Shown: piece by piece, positions 50,401-60,213 of the stretch
Layout: every line of letters begins with the position of its first letter
Numbering within the stretch: position 1 is the first letter of the stretch
Source: Pilimelia columellifera
GTDB taxonomy: Bacteria; Actinomycetota; Actinomycetes; Mycobacteriales; Micromonosporaceae
Direction of reading: 5' to 3'
Length of the DNA stretch: 64,000 nucleotides
NCBI RefSeq assembly: GCF_039532605.1
Contig: NZ_BAAARY010000003.1
Location: 124,001 to 188,000 of the forward strand
The notes under the pieces: model-generated
What the model saw: the letters and a program-made list of their open reading frames with translations, nothing else
Database searches by the model: none
What the model was told of the DNA's origin: nothing
Translations under genes and position numbers: made by a program

Positions 50401-50920
50401 CGAGACCCCGGTCCGGCGGCGCGGCTATGTCGCCGCCGGCCTGGGCGCTGCGCTGCTCGCCTGGTGGCTGCTGCTGGCCAGCCACAACGTCGCCGTCATG
50501 GAGGCGTACACCGTGCCGCTGGCCGCGGTGGCGCTGCTGCTCGGCTGGCTGGCCACCCGACGGGACCCGAGCCACCGGAGCTGGAGCGCCTACGGGCCCG
50601 GCCTGGCCGCCGGGCTGCTGCCCACCCTCGGGTCGGTGCTCGTCGGCGACGGGCAGCCGTGGCGTCGGCTCGCTCTCGGCGCCGCCGCGCTGGTGGCGGT
50701 GCTGCTGGGCAGCGTCTACCGACGGCAGGCCCCGGTCGTGCTGGGCGGGATCGTCCTGGCGCTGACCGCGCTGCACGAGCTGGTCCTGGTCTGGGACGAC
50801 CTGCCACGGTGGATCCCGCTGGCCGTCGGCGGCCTGCTGCTCGTGGGCTTGGCGGTCACGCTGGAGCGGCGCCGCCGTGACCTGGCGGCGTTGCGCGCCG
50901 CCATCCGCCAGATGACCTGA
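47471..50920 (+). CDS. SCO7613-type giant membrane protein with N-terminal zinc ribbon
   Basis: A 1149-residue polytopic membrane protein. An N-terminal zinc ribbon (CPFC at 5-8, CPRC at 18-21) is followed by a coiled, Ala/Glu-rich segment. More than 25 hydrophobic helices rich in Ala, Val, Leu and Gly run from about residue 135 to 1130, ending in a basic tail. It matches actinobacterial SCO7613 C-terminal-domain membrane proteins, whose function is unknown. GTG 47471 lies close to the divergent HdeD promoter. The next gene encodes an FHA protein 108 bases downstream, possibly co-expressed. Confidence 0.8.
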   Translation: MTYPCPFCGAPASLAAGCPRCGRGPDPEAAEAIAIDAALPGLRNALSTAAAAHEAAQIRLAEAEQRRSVLAAAVAAREWQARSAATTSVAPTTPVAMPMDGGVTLPPVDVVGGPGAGRRQVAGRPAPEVSSGAVQTVLFILGGLLLGAAAIVFTAVAWARYGVGVRAAILAIVTALVLSIPPLARRRRLTATAETFAAVGLLLVALDGYAAWHANVGGVADRISGSWYAAGVCAVTAGAGAGYAALTGLTGPRIAALVAAQPVAVLVAAAVDPGPAGWATAFALTALGDAAVATWRRGAVAVVARIGHGVATVLGLMAVTGALVTVSGPGSAARTAGAAWLVAAAVLAGGYCARTPALRTAADAAALIIATVGAARLADRCWPGHGLVVATGAAALAAVVALAARTLPARPRFGIWLGAAVGVGVLTVVATSGGFAAGVWSIGQTWAEATPREHWRWQPLVAVALLTVAAVLLAAPPDRSRARARRLRLDALVWLAAVAVLVAGWAAPLPAWALPLLDAGAAVGALFAAVTAGAGYAVLVRTAPATALIVFALAAGFGRAWTTSVVAGALTVAGIAVAATARDRGRAGAAVAGLALAAGLLAAPGAVAAALAAARVEPWWTGRAVVGAAVLAIVGARVLCRHWTVYQPHLRTAALIIATLLPLAGVAETGPDAPAVYSGLGVLMVAAVVVAFAVWPVLAAPSAVVSALAWLATVASALVTTVLLPYGWLTEIWAGRPTGVGLSPSATGAVWVGQAVAVALLAAAVAVVVAGAGRGRAAAAWAAVPIVVVAVPMALAAAGAWWPAVPTACLALGLAAMLAAVRCQIGERAVPAVAVGMALTGAGLAGSLPVKAATIGALALLLVAAAVAATFGRRLGARVAAALVAGVAGLLLAFTAARAADADSRVAALAVLGAAAVALAVAAVLRGRRRAESAAAEVVAHSGAVVALLLTAGHPRHAALVATLWAAALGLRGLTPGETPVRRRGYVAAGLGAALLAWWLLLASHNVAVMEAYTVPLAAVALLLGWLATRRDPSHRSWSAYGPGLAAGLLPTLGSVLVGDGQPWRRLALGAAALVAVLLGSVYRRQAPVVLGGIVLALTALHELVLVWDDLPRWIPLAVGGLLLVGLAVTLERRRRDLAALRAAIRQMT

Positions 50921-51028
50921 CCCGGTCCCGTTGACCGGCCGGGAGCGGGCGACCGACCCGGTCGGCAGGGCGATCCAGCGGACGGGGCCGGGTCACATTG
51001 GGGAAACCAGGGTCGAAGCGGGCATCAT

Positions 51029-52162
51029 ATGCGGGTGAGATTCGAAGTCAGCAAGGTGCTCGACGCCATCGAGAAGCGGCTGTCGACCGACCCGGCGCTC
51101 GCCCGCGGCGTGGTCGACCTGGCCGAGGTGGTCCGCTACGCCGACCTCGACGGCGGTCGTCCGGCCACGCTGCTGCGGCTGGGCCTGGTCGTCGACGCGC
51201 TCAGCCGGCGCCTGGCGGAGGAGAACGTGGTCGTCTACGTGGTCGTCGATCGGGCGTTGCTCTCCGACGCGGATCTGACCTCCAACGAACGGATGGTGAT
51301 CCGGCGCTGGGCCGACGACGGCCTGGTCGAGGTGCTACCCGGCGCTGGCGACCGCACCCTGGAGGTGGCTGACCTCACCGGCCTGCCGGTGATCAGCCGA
51401 CGCCCGTACGACGACCAGCGCGAGCGCCGCCCCTGGCTGGGCGAGCCCGGCCGGCTGCTGTGCCCCGGCTACGGTCCGGGCAACGCGACCATCGAACCGG
51501 CGGTGCCCGGCGGGCCGCAGCCACCGTCGCGGGCCACCGTCCGGGGCCAGGAGGTGCTGGCCCGCCTGTGGCGTTGCCCTGAGCCTGGGTGCGCGGCGTT
51601 CGGGCCGTCGCGGGCCGGGCGGCCCGGCGGCCAGCCGCCGCCCCGGTTGCGCGACGGCGTGCCGGTCTGTCCACGGCACGACGAGAAGCTGCTGGCGGCC
51701 GGTCCACGTCCGGCGGCTGAGGTGCTGGTGGCCAGGGTCGACGGGACGGTCCGGCAGCGGTTCGTCGTCTCCTCCGACCAGCCGGTGGTGGTCGGTCGCG
51801 CGCCCGACGGCCTGGACCAGGGGCCCGGGGTGCTCATGCTCGGTCCCTGGCTGGCGGAGGAGGCCCGGCGTTGGATCAGCCGCAGCCACGTCGTCCTGGA
51901 GATCCTCGGCGACGACCTGGTCGCCAGGGACGTCAGCACCAACGGCACCGTGGTGCGGGTCGGCGGCTCCAGGGCGGAGTCGGACCGGCTCATGCTGACC
52001 CGCGACCAGGTGCGGCTGCTCGGCGACGACGATGTCATCGAGCTGTATCCGGGGGTGCAGGTGGCCCGGGCCGGGCAGTGGTCCAGCGGTGGGGTCGCCA
52101 ACCCTTCCTCGGTGATGGCTGACGCCCCGACCATGATGATCCAGCTGCCCGCGTCGGACTGA
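51029..52162 (+). CDS. FHA-domain protein with Cys/His motif
   Basis: A 377-residue cytoplasmic protein. An N-terminal helical domain (residues 1-130) is followed by CPEPGC and CPRH, a probable zinc site (about 186-226). A C-terminal FHA domain spans about 240-350, with VVVGRAPDG, WISRSHVVLEI and RDVSTNGTVVR, the Gly-Arg, Ser-x-x-His and Asn-Gly signature. FHA domains bind phosphothreonine. ATG 51029. Its partner may be the upstream membrane protein or a Ser/Thr-kinase substrate elsewhere. Confidence 0.85.
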   Translation: MRVRFEVSKVLDAIEKRLSTDPALARGVVDLAEVVRYADLDGGRPATLLRLGLVVDALSRRLAEENVVVYVVVDRALLSDADLTSNERMVIRRWADDGLVEVLPGAGDRTLEVADLTGLPVISRRPYDDQRERRPWLGEPGRLLCPGYGPGNATIEPAVPGGPQPPSRATVRGQEVLARLWRCPEPGCAAFGPSRAGRPGGQPPPRLRDGVPVCPRHDEKLLAAGPRPAAEVLVARVDGTVRQRFVVSSDQPVVVGRAPDGLDQGPGVLMLGPWLAEEARRWISRSHVVLEILGDDLVARDVSTNGTVVRVGGSRAESDRLMLTRDQVRLLGDDDVIELYPGVQVARAGQWSSGGVANPSSVMADAPTMMIQLPASD

Positions 52163-52175
52163 GCGGGACGGACAA

Positions 52176-52210
52176 GGCCCGTCGGGCGCCTCGCGGGCGT
52201 CGGACGGGCC
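52176..52210. terminator. Inverted repeat between convergent FHA and rocD genes
   Basis: GGCCCGTC (52176-52183) pairs with GACGGGCC (52203-52210); the 19-base loop can pair further. Its central place between two convergent stops suggests a shared terminator. Confidence 0.5.
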
Positions 52211-52231
52211 CTGCCTGTCGCGGGTGGCGCG

Positions 52232-53433
<1,202 letters not shown>

Positions 53434-53437
<4 letters not shown>

Positions 53438-54240
53438 CCTCGAACCTCCAGCGTGCAGCACTTGGGGCCGCCTCCGGCCTTGGCCAGCTCGGAGACGTCG
53501 ACGCCGATTGTGTCGTATCCGGCCGCGTCCAGTCTCGCCGCCAGCCCCACCGCGTGCTCCGGCAGCACGACGTGACGGCCGTCGCTGACCGCGTTGAGGC
53601 CGAGCACTGCCGCGTCGGCGGGGTCGGCGACGATGGCGTCGGGGAACATCCGACGCAGCACGGCGACGCTGCCGGGGGAGAACGCCTGCGGCAGGTACGC
53701 GACATTGTCGGGGCCGAGAACGCACAGCGCGGTGTCGAGGTGGTAGTAGCGGGGGTCGACCAGCCGTAGGGTCACCACCTGGCGTCCGAACGCCTCCTGC
53801 GCCTCGGCGTGCGCGGCGGGCTCGGTGCGGAATCCGGCGCCGGCCAGGATGACGTCCCCGGCCAGCAGCAGGTCGCCTTCGCCCTCGTTGACGGCGGCGG
53901 CGGGCAGCACCGGGAGGCCCGCCTGTTCGAGCCAGGCCGCGTAGGCTGCCGCCTCGTCGGCGCGTTCGGCGTCGCGGAACCGGGCGGCCAGCGCCAGGCC
54001 GTCGATGACGGTCGCGCCGTTGGCGGCGAAGACCATGTCCGGCAGGCCCTCGACCGGTTCGATCTCCTCGACCGTATGGCCCAGATCCAGAAGTGTCCCG
54101 CGCAGGCGCTCCCACTGCTTGAGGGCCAGTTTGGGGTCGCAACCGGCGGCCGGGTCCATCCACGGGTTGATCCGGTAGCTGACGTCGAAGAACGTCGGGC
54201 GACACATGAGGTAGCGGCGCGGGGTGGCGGTGAGGGGCAT
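53434..54240 (-). CDS. ddaH: Dimethylargininase / amidinotransferase-family protein
   Basis: A 268-residue guanidine-modifying enzyme. MCRPTFFDVSYRINPWMDP at the N-terminus, FAANGATVIDGLALAARF and YHLDTALCVLG with the catalytic His are conserved. GGGPKCCTLEV near the C-terminus carries the nucleophile Cys. Family members hydrolyse dimethylarginine, or related guanidines, to citrulline or ornithine derivatives. ATG 54240 follows CGGAG. It forms an operon with rocD. The true substrate could be arginine-like; the family alone cannot decide. Confidence 0.88.
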
Positions 54241-54512
54241 TCGGGCTCCGGTCGGTGACGGGGCTGGCGCGCGTTTCCGCAGCAGGGCCGGTGGGCCGGC
54301 AGGGGTTGGCTGCGGTGGCATCGATAAGGTTCGACGTTTGTCGCTCACCGTAGTCGTTCGGCGGTGTCGCGGCGAGGGCGCCGTCGGGTCATTTTCCCGC
54401 TGCGGCTCTCGTCACAACGGCCATTTCGGGGCCTACGGAGACATCGTCCGGTGGCTATTGTGGGCGCTCGTCCGGCCAGGTCGGCCGACGTGCGTTGAGG
54501 AGCGAGCTACCG

Positions 54513-55316
54513 ATGATGAGATTGACGGCAATGTGGCGGACCGTGGCTGGCGCGGCGGCGGTGTCGACGCTGCTGCTGGGCGCCGGCGCGTGCGACAAGG
54601 CCGCGCCGCAGCCGGGCGCTGATCCGGCCGCCTCCGGCGCGGCCGGATCGGCGCAGTCGCCCAGGGACGCCCTCCTCGCCGCGGCGCCAAGCGCCACGGG
54701 CAAGTCCTACCGTTACGTGCAGAAGGACGTCAGCGGCGTCTTCGCCGGCGTGGTGGACCCGACTGCCGGGAGCGCGTCGATGGAGACCTCGGTTGCCGGC
54801 CCGGACGGCATCAAGATCACCTTGGCGTTCGCGTCGGCTGACGCGGCCTTCTGGACCAAGATCGGTTTCAGCAGGGACCTGCCGACCCTCAAGATCCCCA
54901 AGGGCTGGACGAAGGTCGACACCGCCAAGCTCAAGGACAAGACACTCGCCGTGAGCCTCAACGGCTCCGATCCCACCAACGCCAAGGCGATCTTCTCGCT
55001 CGCCGACGCCGTGACCGGCTCCGCGGGCGCCTACCAGGGCACCGCCGACCTGTCGAAGCTGCCAGCCGGGACCGTTCTGACCGCCGAGGAGCTCACCGCG
55101 TTGGGTGAGCTGGCCAAGACCGTGCCGTTCTCCGCCACCGTGGACGTCGAGGGCCGGCTCAGCAACCTCACCCTGAAGATGCCCGCGGCGGGCAAGGTCA
55201 AGGCCGACGACAAGACGATCACCTACAGCGCGTACGGCACGGCGACGCTGCCCGCCATGCCGGTCGACGGCAAGCCCGCCCCGGCCTCCGTCTACCAGAT
55301 CCTCAACGCCGGCTGA
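54513..55316 (+). CDS. LppX/LprG-like lipoprotein
   Basis: A 267-residue lipoprotein. The signal MMRLTAMWRTVAGAAAVSTL followed by LLGAGAC (Cys about 27) is a lipobox with a slightly atypical -3 residue. A Gly/Ala/Ser linker follows. The body (SYRYVQKDVSGVFAGVVDP, SMETSVAGPDGIKITLAFA, NLTLKMPAAGK and ITYSAYG) has the alternating beta-strand character of LppX/LprAFG proteins that shuttle lipids. ATG 54513 follows GAGGAG. It diverges from ddaH across 272 bases in which I see no gene and no certain promoter. Confidence 0.78.
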   Translation: MMRLTAMWRTVAGAAAVSTLLLGAGACDKAAPQPGADPAASGAAGSAQSPRDALLAAAPSATGKSYRYVQKDVSGVFAGVVDPTAGSASMETSVAGPDGIKITLAFASADAAFWTKIGFSRDLPTLKIPKGWTKVDTAKLKDKTLAVSLNGSDPTNAKAIFSLADAVTGSAGAYQGTADLSKLPAGTVLTAEELTALGELAKTVPFSATVDVEGRLSNLTLKMPAAGKVKADDKTITYSAYGTATLPAMPVDGKPAPASVYQILNAG

Positions 55317-55349
55317 CCGGCCGCGCCCACTGGCGAAGCTCGCGGAGGG

Positions 55350-55799
55350 TCAGCGGGCGCGGCGTAGCCACCAGAGGCCGAGCACCGGCAGGACCAGGGG
55401 GACGTAGCCGTAGCCCTGGCCGAAAGCCGACCAGACCGTGGCGTCGGGGAAGGCGTGCCGCCAGAGCAGGCTCGCCGTGCCGACGGCGAGCACGCCGACC
55501 AGCTCCACCGTGCAGCAGACCAGCGCCAGTCGGCGTCCGCCCGGCCCGCCCCGGGCCAACCCGACGGCGGCCACCAGGTAGATCGCGGCGGCCAGCGCGG
55601 ACAGGCTGTAGGCCAGCGGCGCCGCGCCGAACTTGGTGGCGATCTGCACACCGGCCCGTGCCCCCGCGGCCACCGCGAAGACGCCGTACACGTAGACGAG
55701 CGCCCGACCTGGCCCGGCCCCGGTGCGGCCCGGGCCAGCGGCCGCGGCTGCCGGACCGCTCGCGCCGCCCGGCTCAGGCTCGTGGCCGGGCTCAGCCAT
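55350..55799 (-). CDS. Small integral membrane protein
   Basis: A 149-residue protein with a Pro/Gly/Ala-rich N-terminus to about 32 and four membrane helices: about 34-52, 62-82, 88-110 and 126-144. It ends with WWLRRAR. The conserved FPDATVWSAFGQGYG loop between the last two helices is typical of a family found widely in actinobacteria; function unknown. ATG 55799 overlaps the preceding gene by eight bases. Confidence 0.75.
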   Translation of the reverse strand: MAEPGHEPEPGGASGPAAAAAGPGRTGAGPGRALVYVYGVFAVAAGARAGVQIATKFGAAPLAYSLSALAAAIYLVAAVGLARGGPGGRRLALVCCTVELVGVLAVGTASLLWRHAFPDATVWSAFGQGYGYVPLVLPVLGLWWLRRAR

Positions 55800-56145
55800 G
55801 GACCTGCTGCAATCGCAGTACCAGCACCGGCAGGATGAGCGCCGCGCCGCCGATGATCGCCGAACCCCAGCGGGTCGGCTCCATCCGGGCCAGGACCACG
55901 GCCGTGGGCATGAGCGCGAACGCCGTGAGTCCGTAGCCGGCGAAGGTGGCCGCCTCCTCAGGCCGGTCGCCGCCGATGACCGCGGCGATCGTCGTCACGG
56001 TCAGCGCCAGCACGAGCGCCTGGACGATCACCGCGCCGAGTTGGAGGACGCGGCCGGCCGGTCGGTCGAGCAGCGTCGACAGGCCGCCGGCAGCGGCCAA
56101 CACCAGAGCGCCGATGATCACTGCGTTGGCGAGCGCGGAATTCAC
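55792..56145 (-). CDS. Small integral membrane protein, co-operonic
   Basis: A 117-residue protein with four predicted helices (AVIIGALVLAAAGGLSTLL, LGAVIVQALVLALTVTTIAA, TFAGYGLTAFALMPTAVVLA and WGSAIIGGAALILPVLVLRL). GTG 56145 gives a compact family-like start. Its 3' end overlaps the next gene by eight bases, so the two membrane proteins form a translationally coupled pair. Function unknown. Confidence 0.75.
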   Translation of the reverse strand: MNSALANAVIIGALVLAAAGGLSTLLDRPAGRVLQLGAVIVQALVLALTVTTIAAVIGGDRPEEAATFAGYGLTAFALMPTAVVLARMEPTRWGSAIIGGAALILPVLVLRLQQVHG

Positions 56146-56239
56146 CGGGTCACTGTAACGACGGGCGAACCGGCCCGCGGTCGACGGCACGCGTGTGACG
56201 ATCAGATGACACTGTCACGCCGCATCGGGGGAGGCCGCC

Positions 56240-57589
56240 GTGGTGGTCGGACCGTTCGAACAGCTCAGTTTGCCCGACGGCGGCGCCGCGCCGTTGTACC
56301 TGCTGCGTTATGACGCCAGCGGTGGGCTGTCCAGCCCGCAGACCGCCCAGCGACTACGGGAGGACGCCGCGGCCGGGGCCACGGACGTCTTCCTGTTCTC
56401 ACACGGCTGGAACAACGTTTTCGGGCAGGCGCTCACCCGCTACCGGAGCTTCATCGCCGGCTACCTGGCCCAGCGCGTCGAGCTGGGCCTGCCGACGCCG
56501 TCGCCGTACCGGCCGCTGCTGGTGGGGCTGGTGTGGCCCTCGGCGAGCTTCCTCAGGCCAGGCGAGGAGGGTCCGCAGATCGCCGCCGCCGGCCCGGACG
56601 ACCCGGCCGCGCTCGCCGACGCCTTCCACACTGAGCGAATGCTCCAGTTCGTCACCGAGGACCTGGACGCCCGGGGGGCCGCCGAGCTGAGCGAGCTGGT
56701 CGACGGGACGCAGCGGCTGCCGGAGCCGCAGGCCCGTCGCGCGGTGGAGATCGTCCGGGATGCCTTCGCCGCCGGCGGGGATGAGGCCGGGGCGGTCGCC
56801 GCGCCGACCGTCGCCGGCCTGTTGGACTCCTGGGCCCGCCTCGACGGGGTCGACAAACCGGTCGCCGAGGCCGAGACCTTCGGCACGGCGGCCGTTGGCG
56901 CTGCGACGGCCGGAGCGGCCACCGCGCAACTCCAGCCTGATGCCGCTGGAATAGGCTTCTTCGACCCACGCACGATTCTGCGCACGGCGACGGTGTGGAA
57001 GATGAAGGGCCGCGCCGGCGCTGTCGGCGCGCACGGCGTCGCTCCGCTGGTGTCCGATCTCCTCAACGGCTCCAGCGCCAGGCTGCACCTCATCGGACAT
57101 TCGTTCGGCGCCCGGCTGCTGCTGTCGGCGCTGACGGCCGCCCAGGTGAGCCGCCCGGCCCGGTCGATGCTGCTGTTACAGGCCGCGATCAACCGCTGGT
57201 GCTTCGCCGGCGACGTCGCCGGAACCGGGCGCGCCGGCGGCTACCGGCCCACCCTGGCCCGGGTGGAGCAGCCGGTCCTGGCCACCCTGACCAGCCACGA
57301 CGACGCCCTGCGGAAGGTCTTCCACCTCGTCATGCGCGGCGACCACCTGGGAGAGCCGGACATCGCCGCGTTCGGCGACGAGGAACGGTACGGCGCGCTC
57401 GGCGGCTACGGCCCGGCCGGCGCCGCGGGCGCGGTAACCCTGCCGATCCTGGACCCCGGTCAGCCGTACGCGCTGCCGCCGGACGCTGAGGTGGTGGCCA
57501 TCGACGGCTCGCGCACGCTCGGCGGTCACGGCGACGTGAGCAACCCGTCCACCTGGTGGCTGCTGCACCAGCTCACCCGGCCGGTGTGA
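56240..57589 (+). CDS. Alpha/beta-hydrolase, first gene of caspase-like cluster
   Basis: A 449-residue protein. LFSHGWNNVFGQAL (about 52-65) is the oxyanion-loop region, LHLIGHSFGARLLLSAL carries nucleophile Ser288 in GHSFG and LGGHGDVSNPS near the C-terminus carries a candidate catalytic His. The middle (about 100-260) is Ala-rich and may be a lid. It has no signal peptide, so it is cytoplasmic. GTG 56240 follows GGGGGAGG. It is the first gene of a four-gene operon; the next gene begins nine bases after its stop. Substrate is unknown: lipid, ester or peptide are all possible. Confidence 0.8.
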   Translation: MVVGPFEQLSLPDGGAAPLYLLRYDASGGLSSPQTAQRLREDAAAGATDVFLFSHGWNNVFGQALTRYRSFIAGYLAQRVELGLPTPSPYRPLLVGLVWPSASFLRPGEEGPQIAAAGPDDPAALADAFHTERMLQFVTEDLDARGAAELSELVDGTQRLPEPQARRAVEIVRDAFAAGGDEAGAVAAPTVAGLLDSWARLDGVDKPVAEAETFGTAAVGAATAGAATAQLQPDAAGIGFFDPRTILRTATVWKMKGRAGAVGAHGVAPLVSDLLNGSSARLHLIGHSFGARLLLSALTAAQVSRPARSMLLLQAAINRWCFAGDVAGTGRAGGYRPTLARVEQPVLATLTSHDDALRKVFHLVMRGDHLGEPDIAAFGDEERYGALGGYGPAGAAGAVTLPILDPGQPYALPPDAEVVAIDGSRTLGGHGDVSNPSTWWLLHQLTRPV

Positions 57590-57598
57590 GCGGACGCC

Positions 57599-58879
57599 AT
57601 GGAGCCGCAGGCCCGCCTGAGGGTGACCGTCGCCGCCGCTGGCGAGCGCCCGATCGGCTGCGAGCTCGTCGATCTGAGCCGGCAGCGGTCGCTGTGGACG
57701 ATGCGGTTCGCCCCGGCTGACTTCGGGATCGGGCCGGAGATGAGCCCGTACGGGATGCTGCGGGTGCCCGGCGAGCTGCGTCGGGAGATCGTCGCCGCGG
57801 TGACCAGGCAGCTGCCGGGGATGTCCGCGCTGTGGCTGCATCTGGTCGCCCCGTACGGGTGGCTGTCGGCGGCGCCGTGGGAGAGCGTGCTGGCCCCGCG
57901 ACTGGGCATCCCGGTGCTGCGGCTGCCCCGGCCGTTGCCGGCGGCGGCTGCCCCGGCGGCCCGGTGGACGGTCGCCGTCGTGGCCAACGCCCCCGCCGGC
58001 GCCATCTGGCCGACCGGTTACCTGCCTGCGTTCGCGCGGGCGCTGACCACCGCGGTGCGGATGCCCGCCCAGGTGGACGTGTTCGCCGACGCCGCGACAG
58101 CCGACGCGCTGTCCCGTGGCAGGACCACTCCCGCGTTGGTGGTGCACGAGCCGCCGGCGATGGCGGTCGACGGGACCGCCGCCGACCGGTGGAGCCGTTG
58201 GTTGACCGGCCGGCTCGCCGGCACCGGCGTGCGGGTGCTGTACGTGATCGGCGACGGCGCGCTGGACGGCGTCCGGTCCCTGACAGCGGTGGCCGCCGAC
58301 CCTGGCGGCAGGTACCGGCTGGGCCGGGCCGGCTACCTGTCCGGTGGGGACATCCGCCGGCTGGCCGACCGGCTGGGCGCCCCCGCGGTGGGGATCGGCT
58401 CGCCGCCGGGCAACGACTCCGACCTGGCCACCCGGCTGTTGGCGGACGCGGTGGGGTCCGCCCAGTGTGGTCCGACCGCCTATGTCGACATCGCCGACGA
58501 CCGGGAGGGGCGGGGGATGGCGGCCGCGCAGGCGTTCCTGGCGAACCCGCCGGGCTCGACGGCCCTGCCGATCGCGCCGGCGTTGTTCGTGTACGTGCAA
58601 CCGACCCTGCTGGCGGCCGCGCTCGGCGCGGCCGCCGCCGGTGGTCTGTCCCCGGGCGATCAGGTGGAGCAGCCGTACGCCGCGCGCGGCGAGCAGATCC
58701 CCGGTTGGGTGGCCGCGTCCGCGCGGTACCTCGACTTCGCCTTGGTGGACCGGGCCGTCAAGGGCGGGGCGGAGGCGGTGGCGATGACCCGCGGCGCGTA
58801 CGAGCATGGTCAGAGCCGGGGGTTGAGTTTCGTCCACGAGCTGGTGGCGGCGCAGGGCGAACAGGACGGCCAGCGGTGA
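57599..58879 (+). CDS. CHAT-like protein without a visible catalytic dyad
   Basis: A 426-residue protein. Residues about 78-110 (LWLHLVAPYGWLSAAPWESV and LAPRLGIPVLRLP) resemble the PWExL block that opens CHAT domains. The positions where AHG (His) and AACES (Cys) would be expected are not recognisable; instead YVDIADDREGRGMAAAQAFL is seen. It may be a regulatory or substrate-binding pseudoprotease paired with the true CHAT protein. The next start overlaps its stop (GTGA). An alternative is an unrelated family; my assignment is moderate. Confidence 0.55.
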   Translation: MEPQARLRVTVAAAGERPIGCELVDLSRQRSLWTMRFAPADFGIGPEMSPYGMLRVPGELRREIVAAVTRQLPGMSALWLHLVAPYGWLSAAPWESVLAPRLGIPVLRLPRPLPAAAAPAARWTVAVVANAPAGAIWPTGYLPAFARALTTAVRMPAQVDVFADAATADALSRGRTTPALVVHEPPAMAVDGTAADRWSRWLTGRLAGTGVRVLYVIGDGALDGVRSLTAVAADPGGRYRLGRAGYLSGGDIRRLADRLGAPAVGIGSPPGNDSDLATRLLADAVGSAQCGPTAYVDIADDREGRGMAAAQAFLANPPGSTALPIAPALFVYVQPTLLAAALGAAAAGGLSPGDQVEQPYAARGEQIPGWVAASARYLDFALVDRAVKGGAEAVAMTRGAYEHGQSRGLSFVHELVAAQGEQDGQR

Positions 58880-60213
58880 GCCCGCCCCGGACGGTCGTGT
58901 CGTTGGAGCCGCTGGGCGCCGAGGCGGTGATGAAACTCGCCGAGGCGCCGACGAACATCCCCGGCCTGGGCGACAACATGGTGGTCGATCTGTCCGCCCC
59001 GGTCGGCCCGGGGGTGCTGGCCCGGGGCGCGGAGCTGCATCGCCGGCTCTGCGCGCACCCCCCGATCCGCGACGGCCTCGGCGCCATGTCCGCCACCCCG
59101 CTGGGCGCCGGGGCGGCCCCGCTGTACTTCCGGGTCGTCGCTGCCGCCGCCGACGCCCTGCCGTGGGAGGAGCTGTACGCCGACGACCACGGCTTCCTCG
59201 CCCTGGACCCCCGCTGGCCGGTGGCCCGCATCGCCCGCCGGGCCCGGCCGGTGGTGGAGCGGGTCTTCGCCGGGGAGCTGACCCTCGTCGCGGTGCTGTC
59301 GGCCGCCGGGCGTTCCGGGCTTGCCCAGGCCAGGGCGTTGCTCGAAGCGGTGTCCAGCCAGGACGGCCGGGCCGTCGGCGCCCGACTGGTGGTGATCAGC
59401 GCCGAGGACGCGGTGCTGAAGGCGGTCGCCGCCGCAGCGCTGCCGTACGCGCAGTCCCAGCCGATGGCCAACGACGCCGCCGGCCTGGCCCGGCAGATCG
59501 CCGCCGCGAACCCGGACGTGCTGCACCTGCTCGCCCATGGTGGGCAGGTGATGCCCGGGGTGTCCACGTTGGTCTTCGCGGACGCCGCCGACCTGCTGTC
59601 CGAGGCGCCGGCCGGTTCGGTGTCGTTGCAGTTGGCGAACATCATCCAGGGATTGCTCGGCGCCGACCCGTGGCTGGTGGTGCTGGCCGCCTGCGAGAGC
59701 GCCGCCGCCACCGACACGGCTGGCATGGTCACCGGCGGGGCGCTGGCGCACGAGATCGCCCTCGGCGGCGTGCCAGCGGTGCTGGGGATGCGTCGGCTGG
59801 TCGACGTCACTGCCGCTGACCGTTGCGTCCAGGCGCTCTACCCGGCGGTGCTCGCGGACGTGCGGGCAGCGGCTGAGGCCACCGACCACGACGGGGAGAT
59901 CATCGACTGGGCCGGGGCGCTCACCGGCGCCCGGGCGGCGCTGGCCGGCGCCGATCCCGCCCAGCTGGACGGCTGGGCCGACCCGGTCCTTTATGTGGGG
60001 TGTGAGGAGTTCCGGGTCCGTGCCGCGCGGCTGCCCGGCGATGCTCTGAGCTATGCCGACCTGCTCGGCGAGCGCGACGCGTTGCAGCGCTACCTGTCCA
60101 GCGTGGACGGCATCGACCCGACCGTAGCGGCCAAGGTACGCCGGCGCGTCGCGGACCTCGACGCCGAACTGGCCCGCGTCCTCGCCGCGGCCCCGCTGGC
60201 AGCGGCGCCATGA
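58876..60213 (+). CDS. CHAT-domain (caspase-fold) protease
   Basis: A 445-residue protein. ALPWEELYADDHGFLALDP is the CHAT opening block. LLAHGG carries His221 and VVLAACESAA carries Cys273, the His-Cys dyad of clan CD. FADAADLLSEAP sits between them, and the region after the Cys (GGALAHEIALGGVPAVLGMR) is the usual CHAT continuation. A basic helical tail follows. CHAT proteases of TPR-CHAT/Craspase type cleave partner proteins in antiphage defence; this protein has no TPR. GTG 58876 and its stop both overlap neighbours by four bases. Confidence 0.82.
   Translation: MSPPRTVVSLEPLGAEAVMKLAEAPTNIPGLGDNMVVDLSAPVGPGVLARGAELHRRLCAHPPIRDGLGAMSATPLGAGAAPLYFRVVAAAADALPWEELYADDHGFLALDPRWPVARIARRARPVVERVFAGELTLVAVLSAAGRSGLAQARALLEAVSSQDGRAVGARLVVISAEDAVLKAVAAAALPYAQSQPMANDAAGLARQIAAANPDVLHLLAHGGQVMPGVSTLVFADAADLLSEAPAGSVSLQLANIIQGLLGADPWLVVLAACESAAATDTAGMVTGGALAHEIALGGVPAVLGMRRLVDVTAADRCVQALYPAVLADVRAAAEATDHDGEIIDWAGALTGARAALAGADPAQLDGWADPVLYVGCEEFRVRAARLPGDALSYADLLGERDALQRYLSSVDGIDPTVAAKVRRRVADLDAELARVLAAAPLAAAP

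Noticed and set aside
50918..50995. Inverted repeat TGACCCGG/CCGGGTCA after the giant membrane-protein gene
   Set aside because: Only eight paired bases with a very long loop in GC-rich DNA; chance pairing cannot be excluded.
55321..55362. CCGCGCCC/GGGCGCGG pairing at the lipoprotein/membrane-protein junction
   Set aside because: The second arm lies inside the coding region and the loop is 26 bases; a terminator call would be weak.
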